Positions 56,294-64,000 of a DNA stretch of 64,000 nucleotides are shown piece by piece (the first letter of the stretch is position 1; every line of letters begins with the position of its first letter). A program made the translations under genes and the position numbers. The stretch lies in NCBI GenBank assembly GCA_030267565.1, contig BRXU01000020.1, positions 2,249,501-2,313,500 of the forward strand, given 5' to 3'. The notes below the pieces were generated by a model. It searched no databases, had not been told where the DNA came from, and was given only the letters and a program-made list of their open reading frames with translations. The stretch comes from Pleodorina starrii (taxonomy: Eukaryota > Chlorophyta > Chlorophyceae > Chlamydomonadales > Volvocaceae).

Positions 56294-59200
56294 ATGCCAA
56301 GACCAAAGGCTTTCCTGTTGGCGCTGGTCGCAGCAGCTTTGTGTGTGGCCCGCTTGACGGACGCGCAAGGTACGTCTGGCTTGCTTTGGGCTTTGCCCTC
56401 CCCACCGTCTGTCCCGCGGCGGGCGGTCGTACTGCAGCTGCCCTTCTGTCGGACTGGCAGGACAGCGCAGGGACACTGTACTGCCGCCCCGTCTCTTCAC
56501 TGCTGTTTCTGTCCAAGCGAGTAATAACCAAAATACGCCAGCATACCCTGCTGATTTTTCTTTATATTTGGTCGTGTTCGCACGTGCGGCTATGAGCTCC
56601 AATGCCGCTGGAAACGGGAAAATATATATTAATTGTCGTAGCGGCCGTTAGCGCCCACCCACAACCGCAGTTTTGTAGCCGCATACAAGCCAGCAAGCAC
56701 TGCCAATGAGACCGACCAACCAACCCATAATAAAATAAACTGCTGACTAGCTTACACCTGAAGTCCATGCAGTCGAGGGATGGATACGAAAACGTACGTC
56801 TCAACCCGTCGTCGTCTCTCCCTTCCGCTCCTTCCCGCTCCCTCCCCCTGCTGCCTTCCGCTCCCTGCCCCTCCCTCCTTCCGCTCCCTCCCAATCCCTC
56901 CCTCCCGCTCCCTTCCGCCTCCCTCCGCGGCTCACCTCCGCGCCCTCGCCCTCCTTTCCTTTCCCTTCCTTTCCCTCCTGCAGGGACCTGCCCCTCCGTG
57001 ACCGGCTACACCTTCTATCGTCTCCAGGAAGTCGTCGGCGCCCTCAGCCTGGCGTCCCTCAACCTCACCACCACCAACAGCACCCCTGCCGCCGTCGCCG
57101 CCGCCTGCAACAAGACCCCCCGCTGCACCGCCTTCACTGCCGCCGGGGACCTGCTCATCGTGCCGATGGTGCCGTTCTTCTCAGTCATCGACGGCAGCGC
57201 GGCGGACGCCAAGTCCTGCGACGGCGTCTACATCTCCAGCCGCACCATCACTGGATTCAGGCTGCCGGTGGGGTTTCGTGTGTGTGTGTGTGTGCCTGTG
57301 TGTGTGTGCGTCGGGGTGTGTGTGCGTGTGTGCGTGTGCGTGTGTGTGTATGCGCCGGTGTGTGGCTGGAGGGTGGGATGAGATTGGCTAAAAACGGGGT
57401 TACTTGGCATGCCCGTGTGCCGCCAGCGCGTGTGCATACACACACACGCACGTGTGTATGTGTGCGCGCGTGCGGCACCGTGCCGTATGTACGTACCTTC
57501 GCTGGACTGCACACGTGCAAACTCATTTAACCAAACAACGGTTCCGCTGCTGCTGTTAGTTCAAACCCTTCATTCCCGCCCGCCCACCGTGGCCCTCCCC
57601 TCTCATCAGGCTGGTTTCAATGGCTCCGACTTGCGGGAGACTGGTCGGCAGAAGGCCCAGGACATGCAAGCCGCGATCGCAGCTGCACAAAAGGTGGCTG
57701 CCAAGTTGCTGGCCAAGGGACTCAACCCGCGCAAAGCCGCGTCGCTGCCAAAGGAAGCCCTGCTGCAGGCCTTCACTGACGCGCAGGTACGGTACGCGGT
57801 ACGGTGGGGTACGGCATGGTGCGTGCACGTGCGCAAGTGGCTGCCGTGCCGCCGTACATATGGCCCGGTACGGCATGCAGAAAGGACGTTTGCACTACTG
57901 TACTCGCTTTCTGCATGCGCGGAAGAAACGCAAAAGGCACTCCACCCAGATTTTTCACTACACTTGCTGTACTACGCCTGCCGTACTGTGCATGCCTGCT
58001 GTTGCACCGCGCGCGCAGACTCCCCTGGCACAGACCAGCACCGCCACCGGCACGTACACGTACGGCGATGTACTGGCTGCACTGTCGTACCCCGAATGGG
58101 ACTCACGTGCCGCCAACGGCACGTCGTACAGTTACATTAGCCCCGTCAAGGACCAGGGCAGCTGCGGATCCTGCGTCGCCTTCGCCGTCACGGGCGCCGC
58201 CGAGGCCGCCGTTGGTACGATCAACGGAAGCCTAACCAACACCAACGACTTCTCCGAGCAGTGGTGAGCATCGCCGCGCGCCTTACTTGACCTACCCCGC
58301 CCTCGTGTAATAATATAAGCAGCAGAGGCTTATCCCGCGGATGCTCGGGGGCTAGCCAGGCTTACACGCACCGTGCTCCGCCCCATCCCACACACACGCA
58401 CCTGTTTGTTCGCCCGCCCATGCACCAAGCCACGTATGGTACAACTGTACCCCACACCTAATAACATAAGCTCGGTACAATACGGTACGGCACGTACATA
58501 CCTGCAGGCTGTTCTTCTGCAACGGCAAGTACTTTCCATCGTGCGACTACGGCTGGTACGGCAGCCAGGCGGCGGCCGTATTCGTCGGCATGAACATCCC
58601 GTACGAGGTCAACTATCCGTACGCTCCCAGCTCCACCACGCCCTGCGCCCTCAAGTCGGCTCCGGAGCGGCGGGCGGGCGGCAACTTCACTCAGACCACC
58701 TACTACGACCTTACGCTGGTGGGTGGGTGGGTGGGTGGGTGGGTGGGTGGCTGGGTGGCTGGGTGGCTCGGTGGCTGGGTGGGTGGGTGGGAGGGTATCT
58801 GGGCGGGTGGGTATCTGGGTGGGTATCTGGGCGGCCAACCCTTCTAGTTGTATACATACTGTGGGTTTGTTTGAATCGGCGGATTACAGTACAGTGCCAA
58901 TACCGTAATCGGACGCAGCGGCAGTCAGGAGACCTACCGTAGCTTGCATTGCGGAATGCGGATGTATGGATGGATGGGCGCAATCGCGCAAAAGCTAACG
59001 TGACCATGCACGCACAGCAGCTATTAATAAATGGACCCTCGCTCTCTGCTACGTACCGTACCTGCTGCTGTCGTACATACATGTGCGCAGGCCAAGGCGC
59101 ACATTCGCAAGTACGGCTCCGTATCGTCGTACTTTGCCGTATACAACGACTTCTTCTACTGGACCGCGTCTTCGCCGTGAGTGTCCGTTGGGCCCTATAC

Positions 59201-61183
59201 CTGCTGCCCACGTGCCTCCCTCCCCGGCGTACGGCACGTACGGCACGCCCAAATCGCGTACATAACTGCACCTGCATGCGAACAAATGCGCAAGCGCTGT
59301 AATAGCTAACTGGAAGTTCTTAAGATATTACATATATATTCCTGCACGTCTATCTGCAGCCAACCAACCGCTGCTGCCTGCCTTCATATATATGCATGCT
59401 GCTTGACGACAGATTGTGTGTGTATGTGTGCGACATTCCTCTCCGTACATGTACAGGCCGTACGCCTGGAACGGCTACAGCGCTCTGGCCGGCTACCACC
59501 AAGTCCTGGTGGTGGGCTACAGCGACACCGGGTACGTACGTTGTCCGTACGTTGCCGTACGTAGCTAGCGCAAATGGTTATCAACAGCAAGACGTTCGGA
59601 ATCCGAACCACGCGTGCCTCGCTCGCTGCCCACATTGATGCTGCCGTACAACGCCTCCCCTCGCCCCTGCCATACACGCTCTACCTCCCGCTTGATTGTC
59701 GTACCCCGCAGGTCGTACTGGATCGTCAAGAACAGCTGGGGCACCGGCTGGGGCGACAAGGGCTACTTTCGTATGTCGTACAGTGCCAACGTGGGGTTCA
59801 TGACGGCGAGCGGCGACTCCATCCTCGGCCTCGGCTGGGTGCCGCCCGCGTCGCCATCGCCTCCGCCCGCGTCGCCCTCTCCTGCACCGTCGCCGTCGCC
59901 ATCTCCTACCCCTTCTCCCTCCCCCTCTCCTTCGCCTACCCCGTCCCCCTTCTGCGGCGACGGAACCTGTGGCGCCAATGAGACGTGCGCAGACTGCTCT
60001 GTTGACTGTGGCACGTGCGTCGCCTGCAATGACGGCGTCTGCAACGGTAAATAAGCATTATCACGAGTTCTGATACGTACGCATATTCGTTCTCGTAGAT
60101 TGAGGAGGGGCGAAGGGGCGATCGATCTAGGGCGGGCCGATAGGTCTCGACGAAGTGAGAAGGGAAATTGGGTTGCATAGCATGCCGTACACACGTGCTT
60201 TGATCAGGGTCTTGTGCCGTACGCAACATATACGGTACGTGATAAGCAGGCACAAGCACAAGCACAAACCAAGCAACCCGTCGTCACAGACCCCGACCTG
60301 CTCGGTTCTAATATTGAGACATGCCCCGCCCCGACGCCTGCCTGCCTGCCTGCCTGTCTCTCTGTCTGCCTGCCTGTGTCTCGGAACGAACCGCTGTATG
60401 TGTCACGAAATCGACGCAGGCGGCGAGACCTGCCTCACCTGCCCCACCGACTGCCGCGTCTCCAACATCACCGCCCTGCCCTGCTGCGGCGACGGCTTCT
60501 GCAACGCCGCCGGCGGCGAGAGCTGCGCCAGCTGTCCCAAGGACTGCGGCGTCTGCCCCACCTGCAACAGAAACGGCGTCTGCGAGCCGGCACTGGGAGA
60601 GAAGTGCTACAACTCAAAGACGGGCTCGGGCTGCCCGGAATGCGGCTCCTGCACCGGTCCCACCTGCGGTGACGGAAAGTGCAGCGGTCTGCGAAAGGGA
60701 TACAGCGAGACGTGTGGCTCCTGCCCCACCGACTGCGGCATCTGCTCGACCAAAACCTTCTGTGGTACGTGGATTGGTCGATCGAGCGATCGAGAGTGCG
60801 GGTGTGTGCTTTTCCGTCGCTTATTGTTATTAGCTGTCCTCGTCGTGGTAAGCCCGTAATAACCATCTACCTACCTACGTACCATCATTGATATGGGCGT
60901 CACTTGAATATATAATGGCACGAACGTTAACGGCGTGCACTGCTGCTGTGTGACGTGTGCGCACGCAGGCGACAATGTTTGCAACGGCTCCGAAACCGTG
61001 GGCAACTGCGCTCGCGACTGCAAGGCCTCCCGCTTCACCCGAGTGGCGCCGGGCCAGGCGAACAAGCGGCGCGCCATGCTGCGGATGGCGGCGGCGGCAG
61101 CAGGCGACGGCGTCAATGTCGACGTCAATGTCGACGGGGAGGATTTGCGCTCCACTCAGCAGCCCCGCGGACTCCGGATCTAG
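56294..61183 (+). CDS. Secreted papain-family cysteine protease with Cys-rich repeat tail
   Basis: Exons 56294-56369, 56984-57267, 57610-57786, 58019-58263, 58508-58718, 59091-59176, 59457-59531, 59712-60046, 60420-60764, 60969-61183 join in phase to 682 residues. Residues 1-24 are a signal peptide (AFLLALVAAALCVARLTDA). An N-terminal Cys-containing region and an Ala/Lys-rich propeptide-like segment precede the C1 catalytic domain. The active site is intact: Q225 and C231 in KDQGSCGSC, H374 in GYHQVLVVGYS, N392 in YWIVKNSWGTGWGDKG. The Trp that normally follows the catalytic Cys is Val. A Ser/Pro linker (PSPSPTPSPSPS) joins the protease to a tail of repeated CGDGxC...C..CPxDCGxC motifs (about four to five), ending in a basic and then acidic C-terminus. 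Secretion and the Pro-rich linker suggest an extracellular-matrix role; this is inference. Confidence 0.93.
58317..58367 (+). repeat. Dispersed about 55-bp repeat, copy 1 (protease intron 4)
   Basis: TAAGCAGCAGAGGCTTAT, then GCGGATGCTC and AGGCTTACAC, parallels 62765-62821 with a few substitutions and a 6-bp gap. Confidence 0.6.
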
Positions 61184-61844
61184 ACATACACGGGGCGAGC
61201 GTGCGAGCGGCGAGCGCGGTGGCAGGCAGCAAAGCAGAGTGTTAAGTAAGTGGTGCGCGCTGCGTCGTCGGCTGGCGTGAAGCACACGCGCGCGTCTGAT
61301 CGCATGATCGATAGATCGAATGCGGCGTTTTTTAGGGTTATGATGCATGGACGACAGACACGCACTTGGCTGGAAACATACATTCATTATTCACGTATGC
61401 AGTAAGCGCGGATAGCGCGTCACCGTCCGCCCTTCTATCTGTCCACCTGCTGCCATACGTACATCCTGCCATCATCAAGCAAGCGCAGCGGTGTCGTGCG
61501 TGGGCAATGTTCGTCTGCATGTACGGCGCACGAATGAAGTACGGCACGTACGTGATGTTGAATGGCTGGCTGGCTTCTCCATGCATTTTATTGGACTGCT
61601 GCGAGCTCTGTAGGTATGTTTGGAAATCTTTTATCTTCGGTGCGCGTCGGACGAATTCCATCCAGCTAGCTAATATCGGCTGCTGCATCGATGGGAGCGA
61701 GGGAGACGTACGGCGGCATGGGTGGGCTATGCTACGCACGTATGTATGTATGTGCTGCTGATGATATTTGGTGCGCGATTACGTGCGAAAAGCGCTATGT
61801 ACGCAATCAGTCCATCCACTGCTGCGTATTTTCCATGTTCGTGC

Positions 61845-62007
61845 GATGGATGGATGGATGGATGGATGGATGGATGGATGGATGGATGGATGGATGGATG
61901 GATGGATGGATGGATGGATGGATGGATGGATGGATGGATGGATGGATGGATGGATGGATGGATGGATGGATGGATGGATGGATGGATGGATGGATGGATG
62001 GATGGAT
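61845..62007 (+). repeat. GGAT tetranucleotide microsatellite
   Basis: About 40 uninterrupted GATG units. Because 4 and 3 are coprime, all three frames read through it as a four-residue repeat (MDGW or IHPS), producing spurious frames on both strands. Confidence 0.95.
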
Positions 62008-62764
62008 GAGAGCATCAGGTCCCCGAAGTGGTACTCCCCCGGCAATTACGTGCGTTACCTAGCTAGATGGATAGATAGATCGGTAGATAGATTGTTATTC
62101 ATGTCTGGGCGGAAAGCGTTTGCGTGATGATAGATCCGCAATTCCTTGCTTCACTTGATTAGCTAGCAAGGTAGCTAGATAGCTGCGTTTCCCGTGATAA
62201 TAAAGCCGTGGGCAGCGCAGCTGCTGCAGGCGAGCTGCAACATTTACCATGTGCGTGCGTGAGTGCTTTCGTGCTTTGTGGGGACAGATTGATCGTTGTA
62301 CAGCGGGGCGCGTGTGCTTCGTTGCTTGCGGGCAAGCAATGATTATACGTGTACGTCCGCCGTTTTGCGCGCCCGCCGGTTATCACCGGCAAGCTTTGTT
62401 ATTTCTGTTCTGTAATAATTAAGTGGCATCCTGATTATTAGAGAGGCCTGAGATAGAGTTCCGTCCATAATTTGACGGTAATGAACGAACATGGCCGGTG
62501 TACGTACTTTTTTGAGTGGCAGCGGCAGTGATCAAAGTAAGAAGGTGCTCACCTTAGCTTGTAAGCTACATACCGCGCTCTTCCAACCATACAGCCGTGG
62601 CGGTGGCGCTCCGGAACCACCGCGCTCTACGTATCTACGTACGACACCTGTGACTGATAAGCTCCAAGGAAGTACCGCCGAGGAGGGGGCACGCCTGCCG
62701 CCTGCCCCCACAACGCGCGCAAACTGCCGTACCCCCCTCAGGCGCACTAGCTGCTGTGCCCCTG

Positions 62765-62821
62765 TAAGCAGCAAAGGCTTATTATATCCTGCGGATGCTC
62801 AGGAGCCACGAAGGCTTGCAC
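62765..62821 (+). repeat. Dispersed about 55-bp repeat, copy 2
   Basis: TAAGCAGCAAAGGCTTATTA, then GCGGATGCTCAGGAGCCA and AAGGCTTGCAC; partner of 58317-58367. It is flanked by the TCAGGCGCA-type boxes. Confidence 0.6.
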
Positions 62822-63439
62822 TTCCCCCTTCATCATCAGGCGCAATAGCTTCGGTCTGTGCCCCCCTCAGGCGCATTAGCTGCCCCAACGAATTTCCTCC
62901 AACCCCAACCGACTTATTTACTGGAGGATTATTAGCCTGGTGAGTTGCAGTGCGCCCCGTACTGACCGTATGGCTGGAACGATGTCACCTCCACCTTTCT
63001 CCAGCTGCCAGGTAGCTGGGATGCCTGTTTAGGAACTACCGGAAGTGCGTGATGAGCGATCGAGACGGCCCCATCGAATGGTTCGAATCCCTCCCACGCG
63101 CGATGGCCCCACACCGTCCTACGTCCGGTCGCGCAGAGCTATCTGATTAAAGATAAATTCATACACACCACATCAGCTTTGCAAGGTCGCAAAAGCTACG
63201 TGCGGGTGGCAACGGTGCCATGCTGCTGTACAACCGAATTGCGAAGGGAGCGCCCCGATTCGTTGGCGCATCGCAACTGCACGTGAAGTTTAAGCTTGAT
63301 GATATATAAGAATCGATTCATAACCAAGTATTTGCGTTTGCTCTTTCTGCTTTTCAACTACGTACACCGTTCCGCTTCTGATTACTCTGAGCAATTCATA
63401 CTACTTCCGGTTGGTTGTTTGTGTGCTAAGCACTGAAGG

Positions 63440-63472
63440 TTGTTGGAGAATTGGCTCACTGCCATACTGGCG
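63440..63472 (+). repeat. Direct copy of the palindrome arm
   Basis: 33 bp starting TTGTTGGAGAATTGGC, identical to the left arm of the palindrome at 63548. The two are separated by about 75 bp containing repeated GGCCGGGTACGT units. Confidence 0.85.
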
Positions 63473-63547
63473 GTGGCCGGGTACGTGGCCGGGTACGTTG
63501 GTCGGGGCCGGCGGTGGCCGGGTACGTTGCCTCAGAGAGCGCACGTA

Positions 63548-63611
63548 TTGTTGGAGAATTGGCTCACTGCCATACTGGCGCCAGTATGGCAGTGAGCCAA
63601 TTCTCCAACAA
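63548..63611. repeat. 64-bp perfect palindrome
   Basis: Arms of 32 bp centred on GGCGCC (63577-63582) with no spacer and no mismatch. With the direct copy at 63440-63472 it looks like terminal inverted repeats of a transposable element that have collapsed together or nested. Confidence 0.9.
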
Positions 63612-63916
63612 AGGTTTCAAAATCTTTTGACCCAAGATGTAAGTGGGTTTCTTATTATGGATGGACGACCGAAAGCATATATGTCGGACCTCGGACGAGA
63701 AACACGTACGTCCTAATCAAGCGCCATGCTGAAAGTAGCATCCCCGCGGATGAAGGGTTCCCCCAATTTGCGGGTATGGAGGAAGCAATGAATCCCCCTC
63801 GGTTGGCGAAGATGCTTGAGCGCATCTTGGCCCACCGCAACTCCGTCATTTGTTCCCTTTGGCCGCTAGTGTCCTCTTTCCCTGCATGTCCGGCTTTCCA
63901 CTGTCGTGGTTTTTAG
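63596..63916 (+). CDS. Unrecognised open frame next to the palindrome
   Basis: Open for 106 codons up to TAG at 63914-63916, with non-repetitive, protein-like content: SFDPRCKWVSYYGWTTESIY, then YVLIKRHAESSIP and FPQFAGMEEAMNPPRLAKML. The stop at its left edge is inside the palindrome arm. No family was recognised. It may be an exon, or a piece of the element that carries the palindrome. Confidence 0.3.
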   Translation, partial: ANSPTKVSKSFDPRCKWVSYYGWTTESIYVGPRTRNTYVLIKRHAESSIPADEGFPQFAGMEEAMNPPRLAKMLERILAHRNSVICSLWPLVSSFPACPAFHCRGF

Positions 63917-64000
63917 CATTTTAGCCCCCTTAATCTTGGGCCCTCGGCTCGTATGGGTTTTTTGTTCATGAGAGAGGCACGCATCCCCAACGAACCATGT

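Larger units (their letters stand above)
61184..64000. other. Region downstream of the protease gene
   Basis: No confident gene. It contains the GGAT microsatellite (61845-62007), a GATA-like run (62065-62095), the second copy of the dispersed repeat (62765-62821), three imperfect TCAGGCGCA(C/T)TAGCT boxes (about 62735-62885), a B-box-like GGTTCGAATCC (63081-63091), and the palindrome and open frame at the right end. The protease 3' UTR must begin here. Confidence 0.45.

Noticed and set aside
61768..62127. Frames with tandem MDGW or IHPS repeats
   Set aside because: They come from the GGAT microsatellite, which is open in all frames on both strands by arithmetic.
63040..63095. Possible tRNA with GGTTCGAATCC at 63081
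   Set aside because: The span between possible acceptor halves is only about 53 nt and the T-stem does not pair. At most a B-box or SINE remnant.

Overview
The window is nuclear DNA of a volvocine green alga, most likely a multicellular Volvocales species close to Volvox, Eudorina or Gonium; the species cannot be fixed from the sequence. The evidence is an extracellular-matrix pherophorin with very long hydroxyproline-rich (Ser-Pro-Pro) spacers, genes cut into many short exons by GT-AG introns, GC-rich coding sequence, abundant microsatellites and minisatellites, and short TTTAGGG-like telomeric tracts inside introns. All gene models were built by eye from splice sites. In every model the exon phases close into one open frame.

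Layout. Bases 1-2989 (-): phytoene synthase, missing its 3' end. It is divergent from 3407-5185 (+), the small proteasome-lid/BRCA2-binding protein DSS1/SEM1. Bases 8536-15287 (+): a 926-residue pherophorin with module order N-C-C-N. Bases 20317-30340 (-): a ten-exon, 1686-residue MYB protein with two separate R2R3-like DNA-binding units. Bases 34388-36247 (-) and 45878-48595 (+): two paralogous SAM-dependent methyltransferase genes in inverted, divergent orientation. Between them, 37876-45344 (-): inosine triphosphate pyrophosphatase (ITPA), nine exons and a GC-AG first intron. Its 3-kb intron 4 holds a retroelement fragment and a minisatellite. Bases 56294-61183 (+): a secreted papain-family cysteine protease with a Pro/Ser linker and a cysteine-rich repeat tail.

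The genes do not form one pathway. They cover carotenoid synthesis (PSY), protein turnover (DSS1), extracellular matrix (pherophorin, possibly the secreted protease), transcription (MYB), nucleotide-pool cleaning (ITPA) and methyl transfer. Two divergent pairs (PSY/DSS1 and ITPA/methyltransferase 2) have start codons only about 0.4-0.5 kb apart and may share promoters.

The intergenic and intronic space is rich in repeats that standard annotation would leave unlabelled: a dispersed box of the type AAGATACCGCAGCGGA beside G-rich or tandem DNA (twelve copies seen), a roughly 200-bp dispersed element (two copies plus a fragment), several shorter repeat pairs, a foldback element in a PSY intron, a 64-bp perfect palindrome near the right end, and clusters of GTACGG/CCGTAC next to splice sites. 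The strongest candidates for something new are the double-R2R3 MYB protein, the N-C-C-N pherophorin, the exon-sized gene-conversion tract between the methyltransferases, and the CCGCAGCG box family.
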